Below, piece by piece: positions 50,248 to 59,279 of a stretch of 64,000 nt of DNA (its first letter is position 1; every line of letters begins with the position of its first letter). A program made the position numbers and the translations under genes. The stretch is taken from contig CAMJYM010000002.1 in assembly GCA_946220865.1 (NCBI GenBank), positions 77,705 through 141,704 on the forward strand, in the 5' to 3' direction. The notes below the pieces were generated by a model. The model was not told the origin of the DNA. It saw only the letters and a list, made by a program, of their open reading frames with translations, and made no database searches. This DNA comes from an uncultured Clostridia bacterium (GTDB taxonomy: Bacteria > Bacillota > Clostridia > Saccharofermentanales > DTU023).

Positions 50248-52062
50248 TCAGCTTTTCTCCTTTTCATCTCTGGCGCTTAAAAGCGATGCATAGCTCTCGC
50301 TGAGCTTTTCAAAGTTGGACTGAATGTCCTCGATCATCTGATCGGCCAGGTCCATGTGTTCTTCGCTGAGTTCATATTTGAGCCTCACAATGCGGGCCTG
50401 CAGCTCCTTCATGCGCACTTCCGAGTAGGGAATATGTTGCCTCAGAGCTTCGCGTGCTCCGTCCTCATAGGCGGCGATCACCCGCATGAGGGCAAACTGC
50501 CGGGGCAGTGAGGCGAAGCGATCGACATCATTAAAGGCGTTCTGCTGCAGAAAGCCCGTCTTGATGAGGGCGGCAACTTCCAGAGTCAGGCGCTGATCCG
50601 CAGGCAGAGCGGCTTCGCCGACCAGCTGGACAATTTCCTTCAGACTGTCCTCAGCCTGAAGAATATCGAGCAGCTTATCCCTTAATTCCGGGAAACGCGG
50701 ATTGACGTTCTGGCTGTACCAGCCGCGAAGATCATGTGCATAGGACGAATAACTGTTCATCCAGTAAATTGCGGGAAAATGACGGGCGTAAGCCAGTTTG
50801 CGATCCAGGGCATAAAATGCGCCAACCAGCCGGCGGGTATTTTCCGTCACCGGCTCGGAGAAGTCGCCACCGGCCGGGGAAACGGCCCCGATGGCCGTGA
50901 TGGAAGCCACATCCCCGCCTAAGGTCTTCACCCGGCCCACCCGCTCGTAAAACTCGGCCAGACGGCTCGCCAGGTAGGCAGGATAGCCTTCTTCCGCAGG
51001 CATCTCTTCGAGGCGGCCGGAAATCTCGCGCAGGGCTTCGGCCCAGCGTGAGGTCGAATCGGCCATGATGGCTACATCATAACCCTGATCCCGGTAGTAT
51101 TCGGCCATGGTAATGCCCGTGTAAATGGAGGCTTCGCGCGCGGCTACCGGCATATTTGAGGTATTAGCTATGAGGATCGTGCGGTCAATCAATTTTCTGC
51201 CGCTGCGGGGGTCTTCCAGCTTCTGAAATTCCTCCAGCGCATCGGTCATCTCATTGCCGCGCTCGCCGCAGCCGATATAAATAATGATGTCGGCATTGGA
51301 CCATTTGGCAATCTGATGCTGGGTCATGGTCTTACCAGTCCCGAAGCCGCCGGGAATGGCCGCCGAACCCCCGCGGGCCAGGGGAAAGAAGCTGTCGATC
51401 ACACGCTGACCCGTGACCAGCGGTTCTTTAACCGAAAGCCGGGCCTCCACCGGACGAGGACGGCGAATCGGCCAGTATTGGCTCATCGTCAGCGTAAATT
51501 CACGTCCGCTTTCATCCTCGAAAGCGATAACGTCTTCGCTGATGGTCGCCTGCTCTCTGAGCAGCGCCTTCACGATTCCGCTCTTCCCCGGGGGCATGAG
51601 CAGCTTCAGGCTCACCGCTGCGGTTTCCTGAACGCTGGCCCAAGATTCTCCGGATTTGAGCTTATCGCCCACTTTCACCGTAAACGTCAGGGGCCAGACC
51701 TTTTTCTCATCCAGTTTCAAAAGGCCGAGGCCCTCCGGGATAAACGCGCCGTTCTGAGCGCGAATCGCTTCGAGCGGACGCTCAATGCCGTCGAAAATAT
51801 GACCGAGAAGCCCGGGCGCCAGACAGAGTTGCAGCGGCTGACCGCTGTTTTCCACGGGGTCGCCGAGGCGCAGGCCCTCAGATTCCTCATAAATCTGCAG
51901 CGTGGCATCATCCTGATCGAGGGCGATCACTTCGCCGATGAGCTTCTTCTCTCCGGCGAGAACCATATCGCGCAGATGAAAGCCTTCAATATTCCGGGCA
52001 TGACAGACCGGGCCATTCACGGAAGAAAGATAGGCCCCCTGTTTCTCTTTCACTGTTGACAT
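50248..52062 (-). CDS. V-type ATPase subunit A (catalytic)
   Basis: 604 residues, full-length catalytic subunit. Start MSTVKEKQGAYLSSVNGPVCHARN. Catalytic P-loop IPGGFGTGKTMTQHQIAKW (about residues 230-248), the GER switch IYIGCGERGNEMTDALEEF, MADSTSRWAEALREISGRLEEMPAEEGYPAYLASRLAEFYERVG, ARHFPAIYWMNSYSSYAHDL. The non-homologous A-type insertion between the N-terminal barrel and the core is present (about 110-195). Hydrolyses or makes ATP coupled to ion flow through I and K. Confidence 0.96.
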   Translation of the reverse strand: MSTVKEKQGAYLSSVNGPVCHARNIEGFHLRDMVLAGEKKLIGEVIALDQDDATLQIYEESEGLRLGDPVENSGQPLQLCLAPGLLGHIFDGIERPLEAIRAQNGAFIPEGLGLLKLDEKKVWPLTFTVKVGDKLKSGESWASVQETAAVSLKLLMPPGKSGIVKALLREQATISEDVIAFEDESGREFTLTMSQYWPIRRPRPVEARLSVKEPLVTGQRVIDSFFPLARGGSAAIPGGFGTGKTMTQHQIAKWSNADIIIYIGCGERGNEMTDALEEFQKLEDPRSGRKLIDRTILIANTSNMPVAAREASIYTGITMAEYYRDQGYDVAIMADSTSRWAEALREISGRLEEMPAEEGYPAYLASRLAEFYERVGRVKTLGGDVASITAIGAVSPAGGDFSEPVTENTRRLVGAFYALDRKLAYARHFPAIYWMNSYSSYAHDLRGWYSQNVNPRFPELRDKLLDILQAEDSLKEIVQLVGEAALPADQRLTLEVAALIKTGFLQQNAFNDVDRFASLPRQFALMRVIAAYEDGAREALRQHIPYSEVRMKELQARIVRLKYELSEEHMDLADQMIEDIQSNFEKLSESYASLLSARDEKEKS

Positions 52063-52679
52063 GAAGCGGCTCCTTTCTCCCCCTGATTCAGAAGCTTATC
52101 CAGCTCCTTTATCGCTTCGTCGCTCAGACTCCGCATGAACTCATCGGCGCTGCAGCTTTCGACAGTGCCATTCTTATAGTAGAAATGCAGACCTTCCAGC
52201 TGAGCCTCTTCACGAAGTGTAAACGGCAGAGGGGCGTCTTCTGGCAGAGCCAGGAGTTCGCGCACGATGGGCAAAAGCGGCTCACGAAGGCCGCGCTCAC
52301 AGAGCAGCAAATCCACCTCAGAACCGCCCAGCAGCGCCTTGCGGCAGAGCAAAGCAAGCCATTCTGGCTGACGTAAATCGGCGCGCAGTCTCAGTTTCAG
52401 GCTGTGCTGCAAATCTGCCCAGGCCGCGCCGCGGGAGCGCAGCCGAAGCTGACGCTGGCTTTCACGTTCCATTCTTTCACGCCCCGCCGTGGCCGCTTTT
52501 TCCTGAGCCGCGGCACGCCGCTGCAAGGCTTCGCGAGCCTCCTCAATGGCCGTGCTGAGCTCTTTTTTCTGGGCGTCGCTGTGGGCGTCAAGTTCGGCTT
52601 TTCTGGCATTTTGCTTTTCTCTGAAGCTCTGCTCAATGATGCCACGAAAGAGCGTGAGCTTATCACGAATGGTAATCAT
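52050..52679 (-). CDS. V-type ATPase subunit E (peripheral stalk)
   Basis: 209 residues from ATG 52679 (AAAGGA at 7 nt). N-terminal long charged helix (KLTLFRGIIEQSFREKQNARKAELDAHSDAQKKELSTAIEEAREAL...) and a mixed C-terminal globular domain (LLCRKALLGGSEVDLLLCERGLREPLLPIVREL), the plan of stalk subunit E. Overlaps the A-subunit start by 13 bp. Sequence is divergent from archetypes but position and helix pattern fit. It would pair with the small coiled-coil subunit encoded at 56415. Confidence 0.8.
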   Translation of the reverse strand: MITIRDKLTLFRGIIEQSFREKQNARKAELDAHSDAQKKELSTAIEEAREALQRRAAAQEKAATAGRERMERESQRQLRLRSRGAAWADLQHSLKLRLRADLRQPEWLALLCRKALLGGSEVDLLLCERGLREPLLPIVRELLALPEDAPLPFTLREEAQLEGLHFYYKNGTVESCSADEFMRSLSDEAIKELDKLLNQGEKGAASCQQ

Positions 52680-52707
52680 GTTTTTTCCTTTCGGCGGCCA
52701 GTTTCGA

Positions 52708-52992
52708 CTAGCTGATGGCTCTGATGCTTTCAGAGAATTTTCCCCGGGCAGGAAGGGCAAAAACCAGGGGTCTTTCCCAGGCCAGAATCCGCTGGAGATA
52801 GTCGTTATCGCGTCTTGCCAGCTCTTTCACGAACTCAGGTCCCAGCAAAATGAGGGCGCATTCCGGATCCTGAAGCAGGGGCCCCAGCAGCACGAGAGCC
52901 TCGTCGGCGCTTTTCAGCGGCGGACTGACAAAACCCATAAGATGGGCGGCGCTGCGGCTCTCACTGTTATAGCAGAGCAGTACGGCTTTCAT
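52708..52992 (-). CDS. V-type ATPase subunit F
   Basis: 94 residues from ATG 52992 (GGAG at 8 nt; a TTG at 52998 is an alternative). Small alpha/beta subunit of the central stalk: KAVLLCYNSESRSAAHLMGF at the N-terminus, ALILLGPEFVKELARRDNDYLQRILAWERPLVFALPARG following. It binds subunit D. The 19-bp gap to subunit K and 28-bp gap to E indicate co-transcription. Divergent but well placed. Confidence 0.75.
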   Translation of the reverse strand: MKAVLLCYNSESRSAAHLMGFVSPPLKSADEALVLLGPLLQDPECALILLGPEFVKELARRDNDYLQRILAWERPLVFALPARGKFSESIRAIS

Positions 52993-53011
52993 CGTCAATC
53001 TCCCCTGCCTA

Positions 53012-53437
53012 TTAGAGCTGACCCATGATAATGATCGAGATGATCAGACCGTAGATGGCAATACCTTCGGCAAGGCCTACATAGATCAGGGTTTTACCGA
53101 GCAGCTTGGGATCCTCCGAGATAGCGCCCAGAGCAGAAGAGCCTACAGCGCCTACGGCATAACCGGCGCCGATGGTGGCAAGTCCGGTAGACAGCGCCAT
53201 GGCAAGGTAGCCAAGGCCGGCATTCGGGTTGGCGGATGCACTTTCACCGGCTGCTTTAACGCTGTTCGTGAAGACGAAGAAGCCAAAATAAGCGAGCACC
53301 AGGGCGGCCGCTCCGAGATTCAGAGCGAGAGCTTTTCGGCGGCTGGTGAGACGCACTTTCTTGTCGGAACGGAGAAAATGGACGCCGCTGAGAATCGTCG
53401 CGAACACAAGGGCGAGGGCAAGGGCAATAACAGACAT
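53012..53437 (-). CDS. V-type ATPase rotor subunit K (proteolipid)
   Basis: 141 residues with four membrane helices (about 1-20, 38-60, 74-100, 117-140). The last two helices are the proteolipid hairpin with Gly/Ala packing (GLGYLAMALSTGLATIGAGYAVGAVGSSALGAISEDP) and a single ion-binding carboxylate, E124, in YVGLAEGIAIYGLIISI. The first two helices carry no membrane Glu/Asp, so one ion site per four helices, as in the Na+-type NtpK of Enterococcus. The basic loop KKVRLTSRRK lies between helices 1 and 2. Confidence 0.88.
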   Translation of the reverse strand: MSVIALALALVFATILSGVHFLRSDKKVRLTSRRKALALNLGAAALVLAYFGFFVFTNSVKAAGESASANPNAGLGYLAMALSTGLATIGAGYAVGAVGSSALGAISEDPKLLGKTLIYVGLAEGIAIYGLIISIIIMGQL

Positions 53438-53440
53438 AAT

Positions 53441-55396
53441 TTATACCTCCTTTAGGCCGGCGGGCTTGAATTCTCTTCCATCGCCGACAAAGTATTTGCT
53501 GAAAAGTTCGTAGTACATCAGACGCAGGTCCTGAATGAAGACGATCAGGCCTTCCAGACCCAGAATCAAAAGGTTGCCGAGCACTCCCATGAGGATATTC
53601 CCCGCGCCTGAATTGAGCATGGAGGCGAGGGTATGAAAAGCCAGAAAGAGGCCGACATGGTTCAGCGCGAAGGCGCCGACACGAATGAAGGAGAGGCTGT
53701 TGGATAAAACATTCAGCAGCATCTCGATCAGGCTGAAAGAATTTTCCACATAATAATCCGAGGCGCTGTCATCATAGAGTCTTGAGCTGTGTGTGAGCAG
53801 GGCAAATAGCGGTTCCCGGAAAAAAATGAGCAGGGCGAAAAAGGCGAGCAGGATAAGGGGCAGCGGCGAGGGCAAAAGCGGCTGCCCTACGAGGCCCGCC
53901 ACGACCAGCAGGAAGGAGAGGAAAAAGCAAAAGCCGGCTAGTCCCTCGCGGCCAAGCAGGGCCTCCCTCAGGTCACCAATTTTAACCTTGTTGACGATGC
54001 CCATGAGATAAGCCAGTGACAGCAGGACGAGGCCGAAGGCGACAGCGGCCAAGAGGGTGCTCGTGGTATTTTCAAAGGGCCGATAGAAAATGTGCAGAGG
54101 GATGAGCGAAGAGATCAGGCCTTCATAGCCGAAAAACGAGTCGTAGATAAAACCCGTCACCATGGAGGCCAGGCCGATGCGCGATAAAACCCCGCCCATG
54201 CCGGGGTGACGTTTTTTCTGCAGGAGCAGGCCTGCAATCAGAAAGACCAGTCCCTGACCAAGATCGCCGAACATAATGCCGAAGAGCATCATATAGGCCA
54301 GGCCGAAGAAAGTCGTCGGATCACTCTCCTGATAGGCTGGCGTACCGTACATGCGCACAAGGCTTTCAAAGGGTCGGATAAAGGCATTGTTTTTCAGCGA
54401 GGTCGGGGCGAGCTCATAGACACGGGCCTCTTTCGATCCGAGAATGTTGAGCAGGCCATGGTATTTTTCAACCGCCGTGGTTATCCCGGCGATTTCGCTG
54501 CGTGGAGTCCACAGGGAGAGATAGGCGTAGTGTTCGCTTTCGCCAAGATAGGGCAGAGCCTTGCGCAGGGCATCTTCGAGCAAAAGGTGGGAATAAACGC
54601 GGTTAATCTCACTTTTGCGTGAGTTAGCCCAGGCAATACTGGCCTCTCTCGCTTTCTTCAGCTCCTCATTTTTACTCCTGACGAGGGCTTCCAGTTCTGG
54701 CCCGAAGTCGCTGTCCAGGTAGCGCTCATCGAGCTTCACCAGCTCGGTGCGCAGACTGCGGATCACCCGTTCGCTCTCCAGCTCAATTTCTCTGGGGTAA
54801 ATGAACAGCAGGAGGCTCCGATCCTTTTCCTGAACTAACTTGACATAAAAGGGCGGCACTTCACCGGCATTTTGAGCAAGCCTTTCTAGGGCAATGTGAT
54901 CCACCCAGCCCAGGGTCATCTCCATGGTCTTCATCTTGGCCAGTCTGCCAACTGGGAAATCCAGACCTGAGGCCGCCAGCTCCTGATAGGGTTTAAGGCT
55001 TTCCAGATCTTTTTCCAGCTCATCGATCTGCCGGAAAAGGGACTCGGACTCTTCCACAAGCTGCGGCATCACCTTTGAGGGCAGAAAGTAGTCGCGAAAA
55101 TGGTTCAGCTCATCGAGATCGAGCTCAGCCTTGATCCCCGTTTTCTCCTCCAGCTCGGCGATGCGCTCTTTATCGGCATCGATATTTTCCTGTACGCGAA
55201 AAGCCTTAACGTCGTTAAATTCGCGGATCTTTTCAGCGTTTTCGACCTTGGCGCTGAGCAGAAAACTGGTCTCGTCGATCATTTTGCGGGCATCCACCCA
55301 CTCCACGCGGCGCTGCAGGATGAGCTCGCTCAATAGATCGAAAATCGATGCTTTGGGCACGATAATATTCATCATCGCCATACGCTCAATGGCCAT
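53441..55396 (-). CDS. V-type ATPase subunit I (membrane stator)
   Basis: 651 residues from ATG 55396 (AAAGGAG upstream; frame open to 55423). N-terminal cytosolic half with coiled-coil segments (NVENAEKI-like KVENAEKIREFNDVKAF, EELEKDLESLKPYQELAASG). The C-terminal half has seven or eight helices including FFGLAYMMLFGIMFGDLGQGLVFLIAGLLL, VENSFSLIEMLLNVLSNSLSFIRVGAFALNHVGLFLAF with the key membrane Arg, and GLEGLIVFIQDLRLMYYELFSKYFVGDGREF. This is the ion half-channel that faces rotor subunit K. Three bp separate its end from the K start. Confidence 0.94.
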   Translation of the reverse strand: MAIERMAMMNIIVPKASIFDLLSELILQRRVEWVDARKMIDETSFLLSAKVENAEKIREFNDVKAFRVQENIDADKERIAELEEKTGIKAELDLDELNHFRDYFLPSKVMPQLVEESESLFRQIDELEKDLESLKPYQELAASGLDFPVGRLAKMKTMEMTLGWVDHIALERLAQNAGEVPPFYVKLVQEKDRSLLLFIYPREIELESERVIRSLRTELVKLDERYLDSDFGPELEALVRSKNEELKKAREASIAWANSRKSEINRVYSHLLLEDALRKALPYLGESEHYAYLSLWTPRSEIAGITTAVEKYHGLLNILGSKEARVYELAPTSLKNNAFIRPFESLVRMYGTPAYQESDPTTFFGLAYMMLFGIMFGDLGQGLVFLIAGLLLQKKRHPGMGGVLSRIGLASMVTGFIYDSFFGYEGLISSLIPLHIFYRPFENTTSTLLAAVAFGLVLLSLAYLMGIVNKVKIGDLREALLGREGLAGFCFFLSFLLVVAGLVGQPLLPSPLPLILLAFFALLIFFREPLFALLTHSSRLYDDSASDYYVENSFSLIEMLLNVLSNSLSFIRVGAFALNHVGLFLAFHTLASMLNSGAGNILMGVLGNLLILGLEGLIVFIQDLRLMYYELFSKYFVGDGREFKPAGLKEV

Positions 55397-56411
55397 CAAC
55401 TGCACTCCTTTCTTTCTTTTCATGCCGTAAAACAGTTCTCAGCACGAGCGCATCCAAATCCAGCTGCTCGCTGCTGCTGACCTTGGCTTCCATAATCGTA
55501 AAAATATCGCGGTATTGAAATTCCCAGCTGTGAAGAAATTCTACAAATGTGGCCAGGCTGTGTTCATCACGGGCCTTCAGCCGATGCAGGTGGAGCAGCA
55601 GAAAAGACTCAATACGCAGAACTTGACTGTTTAATTCTCCGACAAATACCTCAGCATAGGGACTTGCGGCAATGAAATCTTCGACGCCCTCTTCGCTCAT
55701 ATGGGCGAGGGCATTGAGTTCATCCAGGTGAATCATCTTGCCTCCGGGCAGGGTGGCATTCAGGATCAGCGAGGGAGAAAGCTCATAATATCGTTTCGCC
55801 CGGCGGATAAAACGGAGGTTCTTGATATCGACATCGAGGCCGATGGGTTCCATCACCGTTTTCCTGTCCCCTCCGGAGAGCCCATCCAGGGACTTTTCCA
55901 ACTGTTGATAGTAATTCTGGTCGAGTTTCATCTCGAACTCAAATTCATCGTCCTCCGGGTGGATCTTACTCTCGCTAAGCAAGCGGGCATAGTCTTCACG
56001 CCGGCCAGGGAGCAGCAGCAGTCCCTGCTGGGAATAAAGGGTCGCTTCACTTTGACCCTCGATCTCGTGAAGCAAAGCAGGGACGCCATTGAGTCGGGCG
56101 CGTTTTTTGAGATCCTCGACGAGAAAGCGATCCCGGATACAGTCAAAGAACTTCTTATAGGAAAGCGGGTAAAAGCGTTCGACCTTTTGGATTTGCCTGG
56201 CATAGCGCCCGAGAAGATACTGCTGCAGCTCGCGCGGCTCAGAGGCCTCTTCAGGCAGATCTTCAAAAAGCGTGAGACCGCGGGCAACCTGCAAAAATTC
56301 CGCAAAATCCGCCGTGCCGATCAGACGCTCAAATTCGTCTTCACTCAGAAAATCGCGTTGCATCACCCGGATTTTGGTCACCGGGGCAGCGTGCAAAGCC
56401 ATTTTATCCAT
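55386..56411 (-). CDS. V-type ATPase subunit C (NtpC-like socket protein)
   Basis: 341 residues, the expected size of the funnel-shaped subunit that joins rotor K to stalk D (called C in bacteria, d in eukaryotes). Family-type stretches: VTKIRVMQRDFLSEDEFERLIGTADFAEFLQVAR near the N-terminus, FFDCIRDRFLVEDLKKRARLNG, VDIKNLRFIRRAKRYY, and LRIESFLLLHLHRLKARDEHSLATFVEFLHSWEFQYRDIFTIMEAKV near the end. The gene lies before subunit I, earlier than in the Enterococcus order. Confidence 0.85.
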   Translation of the reverse strand: MDKMALHAAPVTKIRVMQRDFLSEDEFERLIGTADFAEFLQVARGLTLFEDLPEEASEPRELQQYLLGRYARQIQKVERFYPLSYKKFFDCIRDRFLVEDLKKRARLNGVPALLHEIEGQSEATLYSQQGLLLLPGRREDYARLLSESKIHPEDDEFEFEMKLDQNYYQQLEKSLDGLSGGDRKTVMEPIGLDVDIKNLRFIRRAKRYYELSPSLILNATLPGGKMIHLDELNALAHMSEEGVEDFIAASPYAEVFVGELNSQVLRIESFLLLHLHRLKARDEHSLATFVEFLHSWEFQYRDIFTIMEAKVSSSEQLDLDALVLRTVLRHEKKERSAVDGH

Positions 56412-56414
56412 TGT

Positions 56415-56741
56415 TTACGCCTGCTCAATCTTTTCTTTCAGGGAAGCGCAGAGCCGATCCAGAAGGTCCTCTTTGCCCTCAAGGTAAGCCACAGGAAGAC
56501 CTTCTGCGGCCGCCGAGGCAGGTCTGAGGGCCGGCGTCTGACTTTCTTCAGCAGCCTCCGCAGGGGCGGCGGCAAGCTTTTCTGTCAGCTGATCGAGTTC
56601 CCTCCGCAGGGAGAGGAGCTCCTTGCGCCGGCTTTCACTCTCGGCTTCAAACTCATCCTCAAGCGTCTTTTTCCAGGCGCTCATGTCGCTGTCGAGATTC
56701 AGGACCTCCTGCATCATTTCAACTTTTTCTGTCCTGTCCAT
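56415..56741 (-). CDS. Small coiled-coil protein, probable V-ATPase stalk subunit (G/H type)
   Basis: 108 residues from ATG 56741 (AGGTGA upstream). Entirely helical and charged: DSDMSAWKKTLEDEFEAESESRRKELLSLRRELDQLTEKLAAAP, an Ala/Pro hinge (AAEESQTPALRPASAAAEG), then DLLDRLCASLKEKIEQA. Position at the head of the ATPase block and coiled-coil length fit the peripheral-stalk partner of subunit E (AhaH/NtpF). The sequence itself is too degenerate for a firm family call. It starts 14 bp after the acyltransferase stop. Confidence 0.6.
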   Translation of the reverse strand: MDRTEKVEMMQEVLNLDSDMSAWKKTLEDEFEAESESRRKELLSLRRELDQLTEKLAAAPAEAAEESQTPALRPASAAAEGLPVAYLEGKEDLLDRLCASLKEKIEQA

Positions 56742-56755
56742 AGATCTATTCACCT

Positions 56756-58774
56756 TCAATCCGAGCTCTCTGCTGTCCCGCTTTGCGTGACATCTGCGAG
56801 GCTTGATGGCTGAGTTTTTTCATTGAGGATCTGTAAGATAAGGTCCAGAATGACTTGATCGTAAACCCAGGCGCCTTTCGGTATGGGATGGGTGGCATCC
56901 TGGTAAAAATATTCGGGATGGTTTTTGGCCGCCGCATACCAGTCGGCGATATAAACATTGTCCTCTTTCTGAGCGTAGCTCGCAAGTTTTTCATTATTTG
57001 GCTGTTCCCAGCTTCCCGGAACCACCGTGTTGACGAAGATAAGAGGACGGTCGCCAGCCAGTGCCTTATAGGCAGGAATATCGTCCGCATTAAGGTCGCC
57101 ATTCGTCGCCAGACAAACGGCGATGATATCGGCCGGCACAGCGGAATTAAGAATTCCCTGAAGCACAGCTGGACCCTGAAAGAAGTGCCGCGAGACGACC
57201 GCGTCGATGGTCACGTTAGGCACGTATAGGCGCATGCCATCCATGGCCATGGCCAAAACAGAATCACCGACCATCACGAGATTGAGCTTGGCCAGTTTGG
57301 CGACTTCCGAAGCCTTGTAGCCGAAGGGATTGTCATCTGAAACGATTCCCGGAGTTTCCGTCGTTGGAGTGGCCGTCGTCTCTGCCGTCGTTCGCGCAGG
57401 CGTTGCTTTTTCACTGGGTTTCTTCGTCTGGGTCGACTTCGCCGCTTGTTGTGCCGCCCTGCGCGAGGCCTGTGCCGCCTGGCGGCTCTCGTTTTCAGAG
57501 ATCGCCGCTTCGACTGCTTCACCCTTTAGTTTTGGCGCCTGTGGCTGGACCGGCGGGGGCAGAATCAGCATCACGCTCAGTGCCAGAGCCATAAAAACGG
57601 CCAGGGTCGAGCGCAGGCTTTCGCGAATGCTTCCCTGGCTGCGGAAAATCCGGTAGCTGAGCTCAGCAAGCAGAGCGAGCAAAGGCAGCTCTACGGCCAG
57701 ACGCAGACCGAAACTGATTTTGGAAAAGCGCAGGCCCGCATCGAAGACAATCATCAGGGCGTATTGCCAGAGGTAAAGCTCATAGCTGCGGCTGGAAAGC
57801 CAGCGAAAAGGGGCGGATTCCATGAAAAAGCGCAGTCCCGGAACGGCCCTTGCTCCCGCCATATATATGTATAAAACAGCCAGCAGACTATAGAGATAAA
57901 AGCCCCCGCGGAAGAGAAAAGTCGAGCGCCAGCTAAAGAGAAAATACGAGGCGACGAGCAGAAGCAGGCTGAGCCAGCCAACAAGAGTGCGCAGAGGCAG
58001 GGGCAGATGCCGTTGAGCTTTGCCCTGAAAGGTTTTTCGCATCTGTCGTCCAGCCACCCAGAGACTGGCCGCTGCCCCATTAAGAAAAGCGTGGGAGCGG
58101 CAGAGCGAACCGTAGTAAACGCGAATCGGGTCGACGGCCGGATCGTAAAGCCAGAACATCAGCAGCGCCGAGGCCGCAGCTAAAAGCAGGAGGAAGAGGG
58201 CTGAGGCTTCTCTCCCCCAGAGTCTCGCCCGGCCGTGCAGATGGTCGCAAATCCTGGAAAGGCCCATATACAGGAGAGGAAAGAAAAGGTAAAACTGCAT
58301 TTCCATGGAGAGGGCCCAGAGATGGACAAGCGGGTCAAAATGGCCATGGCGGTTGAAATAGGAGTTATCCGCCAGAATCTGCGCGATGTTGTTGCCCCCT
58401 AAGAGGGTGGGTGGAGCGCTGTCTTTGAGAAAGGGAGAGATTTCCGGAATCACAAAACCGCAGAACAGAGCCAACATCATGCAGAGGAAAAGCAGGGGCG
58501 GCCAGAGCTTCTTGATTTTTCCCCCGTAGTAGCGCATGAGATCGACTTCCGGGCGCACCACGAAGCTGCGGGTGGTGTAAAAGCCGGCCAGCGTAAAAAA
58601 GATGACGACGCCAAGAAAACCGGCCGGAACCAGATCCGGCCTGAGATGGTAGGCGGAGACGCCGATTAAAGCGAGCACACGCAGCCCTTCCGAGCCGCTT
58701 TGACGTTTCGCCGTTCGCTTCGTCCGCCGCATGGCGTCTTGTGACCTTATGGCCTGTGAGTTGAAAAATTCCAT
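56756..58774 (-). CDS. OatA-like membrane acyltransferase with extracellular SGNH domain
   Basis: 672 residues from ATG 58774; ATG 58732 is an alternative because a possible -10 (TAAAAT, 58788-58783) sits just before 58774. N-terminal acyltransferase-3 domain (about 30-395) of ten helices with the His motif GVSAYHLRPDLVPAGFLGVVIFFTLAGFY and GGKIKKLWPPLL. A Thr/Lys/Pro/Ala-rich extracellular linker (about 410-470) follows, then an SGNH hydrolase-like domain (about 485-640) with catalytic-Ser block LVMVGDSVLAMAM and catalytic DATHPIPKGAW (Asp, His). The plan is that of peptidoglycan O-acetyltransferase OatA (lysozyme resistance). It precedes the ATPase genes by 14 bp and may be co-transcribed with them, a curious pairing. 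Confidence 0.88.
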   Translation of the reverse strand: MEFFNSQAIRSQDAMRRTKRTAKRQSGSEGLRVLALIGVSAYHLRPDLVPAGFLGVVIFFTLAGFYTTRSFVVRPEVDLMRYYGGKIKKLWPPLLFLCMMLALFCGFVIPEISPFLKDSAPPTLLGGNNIAQILADNSYFNRHGHFDPLVHLWALSMEMQFYLFFPLLYMGLSRICDHLHGRARLWGREASALFLLLLAAASALLMFWLYDPAVDPIRVYYGSLCRSHAFLNGAAASLWVAGRQMRKTFQGKAQRHLPLPLRTLVGWLSLLLLVASYFLFSWRSTFLFRGGFYLYSLLAVLYIYMAGARAVPGLRFFMESAPFRWLSSRSYELYLWQYALMIVFDAGLRFSKISFGLRLAVELPLLALLAELSYRIFRSQGSIRESLRSTLAVFMALALSVMLILPPPVQPQAPKLKGEAVEAAISENESRQAAQASRRAAQQAAKSTQTKKPSEKATPARTTAETTATPTTETPGIVSDDNPFGYKASEVAKLAKLNLVMVGDSVLAMAMDGMRLYVPNVTIDAVVSRHFFQGPAVLQGILNSAVPADIIAVCLATNGDLNADDIPAYKALAGDRPLIFVNTVVPGSWEQPNNEKLASYAQKEDNVYIADWYAAAKNHPEYFYQDATHPIPKGAWVYDQVILDLILQILNEKTQPSSLADVTQSGTAESSD

Positions 58775-58840
58775 ACTTGTTGATTTTAGCACAAAGGCGA
58801 AACCTCATCGAAAAAAAAGCGCGAGACTTTCGGCTGTTTC

Positions 58841-58868
58841 TTGACATTTTTTACAAAATCGCTAAACT
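58841..58868 (+). promoter_or_regulatory. Sigma-A promoter of the T-box-controlled transporter operon
   Basis: Perfect -35 TTGACA (58841-58846), 16-bp spacer, -10 TAAACT (58863-58868). Transcription would begin near 58876, immediately before the T-box stem I. Confidence 0.7.
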
Positions 58869-58881
58869 ATGAAAAAAAATA

Positions 58882-59170
58882 AACCGATGACGAAGAAGAG
58901 TAGCTGGCGGTAAGCCCGGCGAGCGAGTGGCGGTACGGTGTGAGCGCCATTCGGGAAGAGTCAGTGAATGGACTTCTGAGGGCAGGGAGAAAGGCTGAAG
59001 TCTTGATTCAGCCAAGTAATACCTGACGGTACCCTACCGTAATATTGGGGACCAATATGTTGGTATTGGATTGAGTGTGCGCAAGCAAAATTGGGTGGTA
59101 CCGCAGAAGTACGGCCTTTCGGCCTTTGACTTTTGTCCCATGTTCAGGGATGAAAGTCTTTTTTTATTTT
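58882..59170 (+). promoter_or_regulatory. T-box riboswitch, predicted tryptophan specifier (UGG)
   Basis: Complete T-box leader of about 290 nt. The T-box proper, GGGTGGTACCGC (59093-59104), pairs with uncharged tRNA acceptor ends and forms the antiterminator. Stem I contains the purine-rich AGAAGAGTAG element on the 5' side and GAA-TGG-AC on the 3' side. The TGG at 58969-58971, directly followed by A, sits where specifier codons sit in known T-boxes, giving tryptophan. The competing terminator is GACTTTTGTCCC / GGGATGAAAGTC at 59128-59158, followed by a T-run to 59170. Low charged tRNA-Trp should favour antitermination and expression of the transporter downstream. Class certain; specifier reading needs structure-based alignment. 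Confidence 0.92.
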
Positions 59171-59279
59171 CTCCCTCCTCTCATCCATGGCAGCATGGCA
59201 GCCGCCGTACCGCCGTAATAGCAGTGGTACAAGGGATTTCGCAGCAGTCGAAACCCACAGAAAGATTGGAGATACGATC

